From contig JADILM010000001.1 in the NCBI GenBank assembly GCA_016617785.1, forward strand, positions 1,674,001 to 1,738,000: 64,000 bases of DNA, in the 5' to 3' direction. The position numbers and the translations under genes are program-made. Each line of letters opens with the position of its first letter. The stretch's first letter is position 1. The notes below the pieces were generated by a model, which searched no databases, was not told where the DNA came from, and saw only the letters and a list, made by a program, of their open reading frames with translations. Below, one piece after another: positions 1-10,360 of the stretch. This stretch comes from Sporobolomyces roseus. Taxonomy: Eukaryota > Basidiomycota > Microbotryomycetes > Sporidiobolales > Sporidiobolaceae.

Positions 1-2
1 GC

Positions 3-1244
3 TCGATTCGTCGAAACGGCAACGATACGAATCCTCACTCTCCCTCGGTCACTCAAGCTACCGCTTTCCCCGAATTAGCTCGCTCGATCTCTTCTTCTTC
101 CGCCATTCCTGGTCAAACGCCTGGAGGCCGGTCCTCTCACTTTGCTCGCTTCTTCAACGGTCACAGACCATTCGACGAATCACGAACCCCTTCTGCACCT
201 TCTTCCCCTTCACTTCGAGGAGGAGTCAGCTATTCTCCGAATCCGATGGCTGATGCGACCGATTCAGACTTGCCTGCAACTCCCAATGGCACAACACAAC
301 GACATCGAACTCTCACAAAGATGCTGTCCCGTCTCGGAGCTGGAGGAGGAGGAAGTACGCCACGCTCTCGAACGAACTCTCCCGCTTCCTTTGACCGGGA
401 CCTCGCTTCTCGCTCGACTGAGGCGGAACCGTCAAGCGATTTCGTCCCTTCACAGCAAGTGCTCGAACAGTTCGAATCGCGCGAGAAGTACGACGCTTTC
501 GGTCGCCTCGTTCGACCAGCTGAGGATTCGTCGTCGGGCAACAAGATCGAACCGGACGAAGACGAAGGAGGGATCGATTTGACAGAGTTCGAGTACTCTG
601 ACTCGGATCCTGATGATGACGATCTCGAGGACGACGACGATTCAGATCTCGACGAACTTCGAACTTTTGGTCAACCTCTCGCATCTGCCGATCACTTCTC
701 AGGATGGAACGTCCCTGCTTTCGCCGATTTCTCCCTGGGACCGCGAGCTGGAGATGATCCAAACTCCCTTTTCTCGAGCCCGACCACTCCTCCCACAGCA
801 ACCGACAGCAGTCCCGACGTTGATCCCCTCGACGAAAAGTTCAAGACTGCCTCAACCTTCGCTCATTATGATCAAGCTACTCCTCGAGCTCAAGGGCAAG
901 GTCCACCTCTCATTCAAACGAATCTACCTCCTCCCCCTCCCGCTCCAGTCTTCTCACTTTCTGCCGCCTCTCCCGTCGACAACCGATCTTCCCCCTTCAC
1001 CGCTCCCTCTCCTCCCGTTCAGCATCACTACGAACGCCCCGCTTACCCTCGAAGAGATGGATCGATGGGAGGAGTTACTCTCGAACCACCAAAGCACAGT
1101 CGAAAGTGGAGTGGACTCAGTGGGAATTCTGGAGATGCCGATGAGGAAGATGGAGAAGAAGAGATCCTCGTCGTTCCTCGACGCAGACGAGCTCCTACAC
1201 TTCAACAGCAAGTCGCCGAAGATTCCTCTCACGCTTCTCGATGA
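3..1244 (+). CDS. 3' part of a gene for a disordered, acidic, Ser/Pro-rich protein (5' end outside window)
   Basis: The reading frame is open from the first bases of the window to a TGA at 1242-1244, so the gene starts upstream and only its last ~413 codons are seen. No catalytic domain is recognised in this part. It is low in complexity: Ser/Pro/Thr-rich blocks, a glycine run near GAGGGGS, a very acidic Asp/Glu stretch around 600-660, poly-Pro around 925-950 and a short basic cluster (PRRRRAP) near the C-terminus. The pattern of acidic patches and SP/TP sites suggests a phosphorylated regulatory tail, but this is inference. Long open frames on the other strand and in the +1 frame over the same region follow from TCG/CGA-rich codons and are not counted as genes. 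Confidence 0.6.
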   Translation, partial: SIRRNGNDTNPHSPSVTQATAFPELARSISSSSAIPGQTPGGRSSHFARFFNGHRPFDESRTPSAPSSPSLRGGVSYSPNPMADATDSDLPATPNGTTQRHRTLTKMLSRLGAGGGGSTPRSRTNSPASFDRDLASRSTEAEPSSDFVPSQQVLEQFESREKYDAFGRLVRPAEDSSSGNKIEPDEDEGGIDLTEFEYSDSDPDDDDLEDDDDSDLDELRTFGQPLASADHFSGWNVPAFADFSLGPRAGDDPNSLFSSPTTPPTATDSSPDVDPLDEKFKTASTFAHYDQATPRAQGQGPPLIQTNLPPPPPAPVFSLSAASPVDNRSSPFTAPSPPVQHHYERPAYPRRDGSMGGVTLEPPKHSRKWSGLSGNSGDADEEDGEEEILVVPRRRRAPTLQQQVAEDSSHASR

Positions 1245-1631
1245 ACGCATCATTCCTCCTTCACTTTATGAATGACTCAATTTTATACGCTCTTTATTCT
1301 TACTCCTTCTTAGTATTGTTCAAAGTCACGCTCAACCCTCCACTCCTTTCGCAAATATAGACTAGACTGTACACTCGCACTATACCTCTCCCTTTTCCTC
1401 TCTCTGCCGGTACAGACTTCTTTCCTCTCTCTCTTTTTCGACTTTCGTTCGCAACTATTCTCTTTTGAACAATCTTTTTTCGCAATCTTCTAGTTGACTC
1501 TTCTCTCGTTCTCGCATTCCTCTCGATGTCGTCGCAATGCCGGAGACGTGAACGAAAAGCTGCTACTTCATGGCCCTCAGATTCTACCCTTGCGATCTTT
1601 CCGTCGCTTTCAACCCTATTTGCCACCTCCT
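1245..1631. other. Convergent intergenic spacer, no gene seen
   Basis: This lies between the stop of the truncated plus-strand gene and the stop of the minus-strand gene at 1632. It is rich in pyrimidine runs (CTCTCTCTC, TTTTTC) and should hold both 3' UTRs and polyadenylation signals. No further coding potential is supported. Confidence 0.5.
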
Positions 1632-3391
1632 TTACTTCCTTCCACTCCTGCTCTTCTTGCCCTTCGCCTGTTGCGCCGGCTTCGGACCCTTAGCTTTCTT
1701 GTATCGGAAAGCTCGTCTTTGCACGCAATCTGCGACTTCTTTCTTGTTGTCTCCAGTGTAGATCCACAGTCCCCAGTACATCTACGACAGAGTGCAGATA
1801 CGGGCTCCGAGTGAGAATTGGCAGAAATGGCTCGATGCGAAGTAAGGGACGAGGACGAACGGTGAGGCCACGATTGGATTCGAGACAGCTGCGAAGAAGG
1901 GTGTCCTTCTGCGGTTTTCCGACTTTACTGATGTGTTGTCTGCCTCCGGGAACTTCGAGATAGCAGTCCTTAAAGACAAGCCTGGTAAACCAGTTTTCTA
2001 GCGAGAGGTACTCGTGAAATATCTTGAAGATCGTCTCCTTCTTCTCTGGTGATAGCTTAGCGTACTCCCCATCCTTAGCTTGACCTTGCCATACCCTTCC
2101 GTACATTCCGAAGGGTCGATACCTTTCGTTTTCCTTCGTCGGTAAACGGCAGAACATAGCTGAATCTTCCTCAGGTTTGAGAGAAACTTTCGGGTTGAAA
2201 GGTCTCGCCGCAGACGTTTGAGCGAAGGCTCTTCCCGCTACCGTCATGTCGAGATTGAGCTCTTGGCGAAGACCGTGAATGTCATGGGTGTAGCCGGACT
2301 TAGGTCTCTTCTGTTGGACACAAAGCGACTCAGCTTATTGCGGATCAAACTGGCAGGGAAGACACAGAGACTGACGCCTTTGTTTCGTGCCATGAAACAT
2401 GGGCCGCTGCCCATCCTGAGTACGTCGTAGTGAAATGGCTTGATTTGTCGTAGAGCAGCGATTTCTGGCTTCGTCACCTCAAGAGCGTCTTGCCATGTAT
2501 CGGAGTCCAAGATTGAGAAGCTGTCGGCATCAACACCTGGTACCGGCGGCCATGCGACAAAGTTCTGCGCAAGAACAAATTCAGTCTCGGAGTGAATCAA
2601 CGTTTCCAATTGCTGCTTACCTCGTGATTCCGCAAAGCTTCTTCGTACTTCTTGTCCTCCCTAATCCTTTTCTTCTCTTCCTTGATTCGTTCCTTCTCTT
2701 CGTCTGTCTCTGCGCTCGAAGCTCGAGCACTCGGTGCACGAGATCGCGAGTTACGCCTAGGCTTTGCCGCGGAGTCAGCGAGCGTTGATGCGCATACAGG
2801 GGGATAGAAAAGTACCTGGGGTTGATGTCGTTGTCTTCTTCATCATCGGAAACGTCGAGGTAAATCGAAGGAATGGCATCTTGCGGACGAGCTCGAGATG
2901 AACGTCTGCGAGGGATCCTTGCGAGTCAGTCCAGATCACAAAGCGATGAAGAGGAGAGTATCGTATGCACCTAGGCTTGATATCACCGTCTACAACAGCG
3001 TTAATCTCCGGCTTGACGTCCTCGTCCTCTTTCTTCGCTCTTTTCCTCGCGCTTGACTCCTCCTCTTGCGGTCGCTTTGCCTTGACGATCGGTTTCACGT
3101 CGTCCTCTGAATCTTCGCCTAGTGAGACAGACTTCGAGTTCATGCGAGATGGCTTGCGAAGAGACCGCTTTTCAGCATGAGGTGAAGTCGATTCGGGAGG
3201 AGTGCTAGCGAGCTCCTCTTTCTTTCCGGACCCAAGAGCAGAAGTAGGTGCTAAAGACTTGCGTTGTCGTTTCTCAGCTCTAGAAGAGGATCGAGGACTA
3301 ACAAAAGCGACACGTGCAGAATGTGAGGAAGCGCTTCGGAAAGAACAGAGAGGCTTGCTTACTCGACGTAGACCGGACTAGACATATCCAT
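1632..3391 (-). CDS. Unrecognised multi-exon nuclear-type protein
   Basis: Spliced model on the minus strand. Exon 1 (3391-3363) starts MDMSSPVYV; exon 2 is 3297-2971; exon 3 starts at 2905. Phases agree for the first four exons. A 65-nt intron (GTCAGT...CAACAG) then separates a segment with NFVAWPPVPG from one with KRPKSGYTHDIHG. The end carries YWGLWIYTGDN and a Lys-rich tail stopping at 1632; the last intron boundary is uncertain. The N-terminal third is charged, with Lys/Arg clusters (KRAKK) and repeated V/I-K-P-E or V/I-K-P-I words that resemble SUMO acceptor sites. The central part is a charged helix (EEKERIKEEKR). The globular C-terminal half, rich in aromatic residues, is not a family I recognise. 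Nuclear location is inferred from the basic clusters. Confidence 0.55.
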
Positions 3392-4415
3392 CCTGACAAC
3401 AAAGAACCTCTTGAGAGCGGCAGAGCAGAGTAGCGAAGGGCAGGAAGCAGCGAATCGTCAAGATTTCTCGGGTCGCCTCTTGCTCTCCTACAACTCACTT
3501 TCGATCGATCTCATAACCTTGACTACGCTTCAGAGTAGACACTCGATCACTACGAGCGGGGAGGAGTCTCTCCCTCCTCTTCGTCCTTCCCCACATCGTC
3601 ACTTTTTCCTCCCAGCTAGCGCTCCTTCGACCCGGCACACTGGCTTCGGACGATCTCTTCTCGACATACGGACTGCTCAGATTATTCTCGAGCGCTGTCT
3701 CCGCTTTGGTTTCGTCCGGTCGATTCAGTTTCAGATTCTCTTGCTGAGGTCTTTCGCTTTGCTCCGGACCGATCACGCTGAGACGACTTAGTACGAAGCT
3801 ACGGCAGAGTATTCCACGTCGAAGACAATATGCGGCGCTCAATAGCGAGGAGCTGCAAGAACTGGGTCGATATCGTACGTTCTCTTGAATTTACTTCTTC
3901 CCGCTCGTGTAGTCGACTGACACTGTTACCGTCTCGCAACGACAGTCATTCCATCAGATAACAAGCTGGGTCGCCACCGAGCCCGGAGCTACGCAACACC
4001 GATGTGAGAAGCGGCCGGAAAGCAAGATCGGACGGGGTGCGACGAAGGAAAACGCTTGCTACACGCAGAAAGACAGGTAGAACGCTGTCGGGAGAAGCTC
4101 TCCTCATGATCGCTACTCTATAGGGGCGGAGGAAGAATACCTGGGTCATTGGAGAGGGAGGAAGGATGGTACGAAGCGAATACGAAGGAGAATCCCATCA
4201 GTGGATCGCTCTCGCTAGTCTCGCTAGATATCCTTGCGGGAAAAGCACATATCTTACAATGAGCTACCTCTGATACATTCTGTAGCATCTCCAACTCTGA
4301 GTGAGGGTGTGAAAATCGGACGCGCTTGCGAAACTTCTCCCTCTTTCTCTCTCTCTTTCTCTTCCTCTTTCCTCTCACTCACCTCTCTCTCTCATCTCGA
4401 ATCACCAAGTCCAGC
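3392..4415. other. Divergent intergenic region with F-box promoter; part of the inverted duplication
   Basis: About 1 kb between the divergent starts of the minus gene (3391) and the F-box gene (4416). From about 3.95 kb to 4.4 kb it is similar to the minus strand of 59.17-59.65 kb, the upstream region of the second F-box gene. Conserved items include a block at 4015-4085 and the CTTGCGAAAC word followed by a CT-rich leader just before the start codon. The left counterpart of the small open frame at 59.4-59.8 kb is broken by stops here. Nothing else is supported as a gene. Confidence 0.55.
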
Positions 4416-4971
4416 ATGTCATCACGAAAGGTAGCTAGTAAACAGATATCTTACAAGGATGAATCAAGCTCCGAGGAGGATTCGGAGGAGTTGGATTTAG
4501 GTCAGTCTACATCTTTTTGCTCTCACTCACTCTGTCTCTGGACATTGGCTGATGATACTGAGACGATTCGCAGCGGACAAGAAGATAGTCAAGAAGGGTA
4601 GAAGATCTCGAAAGAAGCAAAAGGAAGAGGATGAGATTGAATCAAGTGAGAGTGAATTCGAGTTGGACAAGGAGAAACCAAAAGGAAAGAAAGGAAAGGG
4701 CAAGGCGAGAGGAGGAGGAGGGAAGAAGAAGGGAAAGGGGAAAGCGAAAGAGATCCAGACGAATCCGTTTGATGTGTTGCCTTTCGAACTCTTTGTCGAG
4801 GTGAGCCGAACACTTTTCGAAACTTTCATCTTCGCAACCTCCAGCTAACTCATCACCTCTCGCAGATCCTCTCGTATCTCTCACCAAAGGATCTTCTCCA
4901 CCTCGCACGTACCAACAAATCGTATCGATCGATTCTCTTCTCGAAACAACGCTCAGAGTCAATCTGGAAAC
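4000..4971 (+). repeat. Left arm of inverted high-identity patch (F-box 5' end)
   Basis: By eye, this segment matches the reverse complement of ~58616-59600 through promoter, exon 1, intron 1, exon 2, intron 2 and the first half of exon 3. Intron 2 (4801-4865) is nearly identical to its counterpart. Similarity drops sharply after CTGGAAAC at about 4971. The outer boundary is approximate. Confidence 0.7.
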
Positions 4972-7546
4972 GCTCGCTCGAATCAGTCGGTTTACCTATC
5001 CCTACCGCAAAAGACTGGTCACTACCTGCTTATGCAGACTTGGTATTCACAACTCACTGTTATGAGGTCAGTCATCCTCTCTTCCTACGCGAACGAGCGA
5101 AGGATTCACTCGGTCGCGCTTTCTTCTCTAGTGCGGTCGTTATTCACCTACATGGCACGATCCTTGGCTCCGTACTCGCCTCTGCAAACCTTGTCATCAA
5201 AACAGGTGAGCTCTCTTGCTCACTGCTATCCTCGCTTGAGCTGTCCTGACCGTTCCGTTCACAGTCTCATCAAAATGACCTTTCTCCCGCACAACTATCA
5301 TCCCTCGATCGTGGAGTGTGTTGTCGGTAGTCGCTGTTCGTCCCTGTCGAATCGATCGCAGCTCACCAGGTGGATTGCATCTGATGGTCTCGATTCCTAC
5401 AGTCACTACTAGTGATGTTCGCTATGTCACTCCCGACGGAGGTAAGCCACTCTTCTGCTGCTGTGACCTCGACGCTCGCTCATTCGCTCTCCATAGGCTA
5501 TTTCCTTGTCGACAAGGTCGACGAGATGGATGCGCGCCTCAAAGAACTTCAAGCCGAAGACGAAGAAGACGACTCCGAAAGTGAACCTGAAAGTTCGAGC
5601 TCAAGCGTTTCACCCACTCAACGTCGCAACCGTCCACACTCGGCTGTCCAACGTCCGACTAGATCCGTTAGAAGGGAGGAGAGTTATCGCGAGGAGAGCG
5701 AGGAGGAGGAGGAGCCTGTTTTCAAGATTGGACCGAGGGTTCAAGCTTTCGTCAAGAAACGAGAGAAGTATGTCGAAAAGGTCGACTCGGTGAGTCGCTG
5801 TTCCCGTTCTACCTCAAATACTCGCTTGTTTCCGATTACTCATTTGATGCTTTCGAGATAGGATGGAGTTGCCATCGCGAAAGTCATCAACACGGTTGCT
5901 GCAGAGGTACAGCAAGCTGATAGGCTCCATCTCGAGCGCACGAACATGCGAACTCCTCGTCACTTCTTCGATCCGGAAAGTTCGAATCGTAGGAAAGCGT
6001 CAGTCCAGATGTACATTCTTCTGCCCCTCCCGAACTCAGCACTGACGCTTCTCGAGCTTATTCCAGTATCTGCGATCGCTTGCATCTCGTCGTCGGCTAC
6101 GAAGGGAAGAAGTGAGCACAATTCACGATTCTAGTCCTCGCAAATGGTCGGCTGACAACCCTGATCAGTCTATCGCTCGTTTCTGAGAGAGCTCTAGCCG
6201 AGTATCTCGAAGGAGGTCCTCTCGATGATGTTGGTGAGCTACCCGTTTCTTCGATGATTCATGCTTCGCACGAATTGTATCAAGGCTGGCTAACAATTCC
6301 TTCTCTCCCAATTAATTCACCATAGAATGGAGTCGTATCCGACCGAAGATTCTTCACCTCGTCGACACAGCGGAATCAAGGAAAAGAGACAAAGATCGAG
6401 AAACGAAACTAGTCGAATGCGAAGTGTCCCGCAAGAACTCTCTTCGCAAGTTCTACGACAAGCTCATCGAAGAATTGGACGAGGGTCAATGGCCCCCTCT
6501 CTTCGTCGACTTCCTCTTCCTCCCGTCTGTTCAACTCCTCTGGAGGAGGCTCAGCTCTCAAGATCACCGCGAGAAGATTACTGGAACGGAATGGATCATG
6601 AAGCGTGACTCTGTCGTCAGAGATTGTCAGGAATACCACGTCGAAACCGTCGAGAAGGCTGTTCGACTTATCTTATCGACCACTCAAGAATACGCAAACG
6701 AAGACGATTTCGATTCGGCTGTCGACGAAGTTCTCTCGGGAGATCTCGATAGCTTCTTCAACAAGCCTACTTCATTCGTCTTCTGTGATGGAGGGTGTGA
6801 GTTTCACGAACGGCTATCAAGGGGTCGTAGCTGGTTGGGACGCTTGACGGGTCGAGTCGTTAGGAAAAAAGGTTCTGCTTTCTTCGGCACTATCCTCGAC
6901 ATCATCAATCACCAACTGTCGACTCGCAATTTGTTCAAGGCTTCGAACGATCCGTCTTCCGCTGAGAAACGTCAAACTCGACCTCAATTCCGCTTCATTC
7001 TCCCACTCGAAGTCGCATCAGTCGTAGCAGATCTCGTCGAATTCACTGGTGTCGCAGAAGATTCGGTCACGGTACAAGATCTCGATTCGCTAGACGACGG
7101 CATCTTACGCTGGGAGAACGTTACCGGACGCCGTTGGTTCAGACAATGGCGAGCTCTCGTGAGTTGCTGAACTTTCTCCCTCTTCTTTGTCGTATGTCGA
7201 ATGGGGACTGACATCGATGGTCGCTGGACAGATCAACCGTGTCTACGTCGTTGCTCGCAAAGCCGCAAGAAGTCGCCCTCCTATCAACTTGCCTCCTCCC
7301 GACATCTCTTGGGATCCACCTTTCGGTTGGTCTGCATCCAACACCAAAGCTCAAGTAGATTCATCCGTCGAGCCTCGCAATGAGAAAATCAAGCACGATG
7401 AGGAGGAGGAGCCATCAGATGAATCGGAAGAGGAAATCGAGAATGTCAAGCTTGAGGATGAGGATGGAGAGGATACACGAGACGATGGAGAAGAGGAAGA
7501 CTTGAGGATGGGTGGAGAAGAGGAGGATCAGCTTGATTCGGACTGA
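4416..7546 (+). CDS. F-box protein with Cys cluster and acidic tail (copy 1)
   Basis: Probable substrate adaptor of an SCF ubiquitin ligase. Exons 4416-4500, 4574-4800, 4866-5066, 5132-5205 and from 5265 join in phase, followed by further exons to a TGA ending at 7546. The N-terminus is an acidic Ser patch (SSSEEDSEE) and a Lys/Gly-rich block that looks like a nuclear signal. The F-box starts at NPFDVLPFELFVE (residues ~90-105) and continues in exon 3 with ILSYLSPKDLLHLARTNK. After it come Cys pairs (CGRY...CKPCHQN), as in many basidiomycete F-box proteins where a zinc-binding cluster follows the F-box. The middle is acidic; the second half holds an unrecognised conserved region (EWIMKRD, FCDGGC), and the last ~60 residues are almost all Asp/Glu. 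A paralogue lies inverted at 55907-59167. The F-box is clear; ligase membership is inferred. Confidence 0.8.
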
Positions 7547-8078
7547 ACGAAGAGTGTAGATGCTTGTAGCTTTTTTCGCTTGACTCGCTTGCAACTTTGA
7601 ACAACTTTACTCGCTTACCTCGAGCTCTCGCGTATCCTTTCGAGAGTACGACGATGCAAAGGTTTCCGCACTCGCCCCAGCTTACAGGCCATATAGTGCT
7701 GCGAGGAAACAGCGCAAGCAAGAAGGAAAGCAGAGCGAGCTTGTTAGTCCTCGCGACTTCAGCTCCGTCTCGGATACGACAGACTCGAGACGAACTAGGG
7801 GAAAGACAGGAGCTATCGTACATTCATCCTCTCGCAATCGGAGACAGAAAGGTACAGAAATCGTTGCGTTGCAGATTAGACATCAAATCTTCGTTCGTCA
7901 AGCGTTCGTTTCTCTTCGTTCAAGCTATGATCTTCTTACTTGTAATTTTACCACCTCACTGAACAATACAAGACTCTCCATTTGATTCAGGAAGAGGTTG
8001 ATCTTGGTTATCGGAACCAGTTCTATTCTCGAAGCACACAGACGAAATCAGCTGTCGAACCCGATATCGACAATACAT
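7547..8078. other. Convergent 3' spacer, no gene seen
   Basis: This lies between the F-box stop and the stop of the MYND gene at 8079. It includes a run of short open frames without domain or splice support. It should contain the two 3' UTRs. Confidence 0.5.
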
Positions 8079-10123
8079 CTAGTGAAGAAACGTGGCGTAC
8101 CGAGGACCCAGAGCGACGTCCATAAAGAATCTAGCCAATTGAGTCATTTCCGGAGGAGTGTCTTCTGAGAAAGTGGGAGTGATTCTGTCGAGAATTTGAG
8201 AGCGTCCACTCTTGCTATCTCTCGCATCCCTGGTACGAGTTCTCTCAAGTCAGTCTATGACCTCAGAAGAGGAAGAAGAGGCCGCGAGACTGACCTCTGT
8301 TTGAAAGCTGAAACAGCGAATTTCTTCAAGAGCTCGTTCTCTTCCTTGTTGAGTTCGACTTCTCCAGCTTCGAGTGCTTCGATCCATTTCGATTGATCTT
8401 CCAAATCGAACATTTCCCTGAATTGATGCTCCCTCACATCGAAACCATCTCTGACTTGATCCTCAGTAACCGTTTCGTCGTCGGTCGACTCTTCTGGCGA
8501 TGTGGATTGGCGGAAACTGTAAGTTGGCTTGACTACGGTGCGAGCGAGGAGACGAATCGAAGTTTGATCCGATTCTTTCAAAGCTTTGTAAGCATTACCT
8601 CGGACTTGTTGCCTGAATTTGACTTCAGTCGCATTGTCGTTCTCGATATGGAAGAGTAAGAGAGGAGGTTGACCGGATGGAACTGCCCACATCGCATCCG
8701 GACGACGATCGAGCGATTTGAGAACACTTTGGCGAAGAGTCGAGAGGTCGGAATAGGTGGACGTCGAAGCCGAGGGAGCTCGACTCGAAGATTCACCGGC
8801 GACGGGAGTCGAGAGGAAGTCACTGAGTTTCGAACCGCAATGTCCCTCTTCCCGATGATGCATCCAATCGAGCTTTTGGCAATGGCTACATCGACTCCGC
8901 GAGACACCGTCAAAATTGTGCTTATGGGGAGAGAAGAATGCGAGAAGAACTCACTTGCTGCAGTAAGGATGAACTCTGCCGACTATCTTACAACGAGCGC
9001 AATAGAGAAGACGAGCGGTATCGGATTCCTCAGCTGAGCATTCACAAGGGCGAAGAGGTCAGCAATATGAAGCGCACTCGAAGAGGACAGGTTGAACGAT
9101 ACCAGTCTTGTGACAGAGGGAGCATTCTTCATCGCAGAAGTAACCGTACGTCTTCGGAAGCGGACCACTTTCACCGAATTCCCCTTTGTCGGCGAGGAAA
9201 GGATCGTTGTCCGAAGTGATCTCGCTTCGAATGTTTCCAACTTTGCTTCGTTTGATGCGGTCCTCGTTGACGCCGAGAATCGCTAGCATGAGGGACTGAG
9301 TGAATTGGAAGAGAAGAGAATGACGGCGAAGTAGATGCTCGTCTATGAAAGCTCGATCACTCATGGAAAGTGGAATTGAAGGAGAGGCGTCGTCGAGGGG
9401 GATACCGAATTTGGCGAAGAATCCTCGGTGAGGAATGGGTCGTTCTCCTAGTTTGGTACCGTCCTTCGTGTACTCTTCGAGGAGGTCGAGCCAGCGTAGG
9501 AAGCCATCTCCACTGTCGGCGCAGAGTGAGGAGAGGGTGATTTCCGGAGTGAGTCGACGATTGCGTCTGACGAATCCTTCATGAGCCAATGGGTTCCCTG
9601 GATACTCGTCAGCTCGAGCGAGTGATGCGAGAGTCTCTAGGATATGGTCTTCTTGTTCCTCTGTCGAGAGCGTCTTCCATAGGGTCCTGCATTTCTGACC
9701 ATCGGGAGTCGAAAAGAAAAGGTGAAGTCCAGCCGCTACTTGTTCGTTGGCGAGTCTGCCCCGATGACGACTGGCCACTGCAACCTCAGTGATGTATGAG
9801 CTGTGTTGATTCGGTTCTGTAGGATCGATCAAACAAGGAGATCCTGGAGCGTAAGTCCAACGAAGAATGGCTTCGTGTTCTTCGTTCCATGCACGGATTC
9901 CTTGAGTTTGAGCGGTACCGTCCTCGTACGGTTCGAGTGCTGCAATATCTCCGAGTTCGAGCTCGTCGATGGGAACCTGATCGATCGGTCGAGAGGCGTT
10001 GAGGGGGTAGAAAGGAGGACGACGACCTTTCGAAGAACGAAGATGAGCGATTGGCGTAGATTCCTCGTTCTCGCTCTTGCGCGGTCTACGACGCTTGATG
10101 TTGCGTACTCGAGGATGTTTCAT
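8079..10123 (-). CDS. MYND-type zinc-finger protein
   Basis: Four exons with matching phases: 10123-9103, 9033-8955, 8885-8295 and 8229-8079, giving 613 aa. The zinc finger at about residues 334-383 is assembled across the first three exons: CSLC, then LLYCARC, then PYCSKHCQKLDW, then a His and a final Cys in EGHC. This fits the MYND pattern C-x2-C...C-x2-C...YC-x3-CQ-x3-W-x2-H...C. MYND fingers bind proline-rich peptides in partner proteins. The N-terminal ~330 residues start with a Lys/Arg-rich block (nuclear-type signal) and continue in a globular region I do not recognise; no SET domain is seen. The C-terminal part is Ser-rich, then acidic. The next gene, CDC23, starts only 237 bp away on the other strand, so they may share a promoter. 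Confidence 0.8.
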
Positions 10124-10360
10124 ACTGTCTCGAACAAGTTTGGGAGGAAAGGGAGATGTGAGTTGAGTGACGAGATCAAAGAAGGGATCAAAGGCTAACA
10201 GAGAGGGGGACGCACGCGTTGCTGATTCAGTAGCAGCCTATATACTTCGAATCGAGTTCAACAGAGCAGTTCGAGCCGGAAGTGAGTGAAGGGAAGCAAC
10301 GAGAGATGAAACTCCCTCGAAGTCGCTTGTCTTCCTCGACAACCTCATCGAAGCTTCGAG

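Noticed and set aside
613..1275. 220-codon open frame overlapping the truncated first gene in another frame
   Set aside because: It is a shadow of TCG/CGA-rich codons in a disordered protein; the chosen frame is open from the window start and has coherent acidic and proline blocks.
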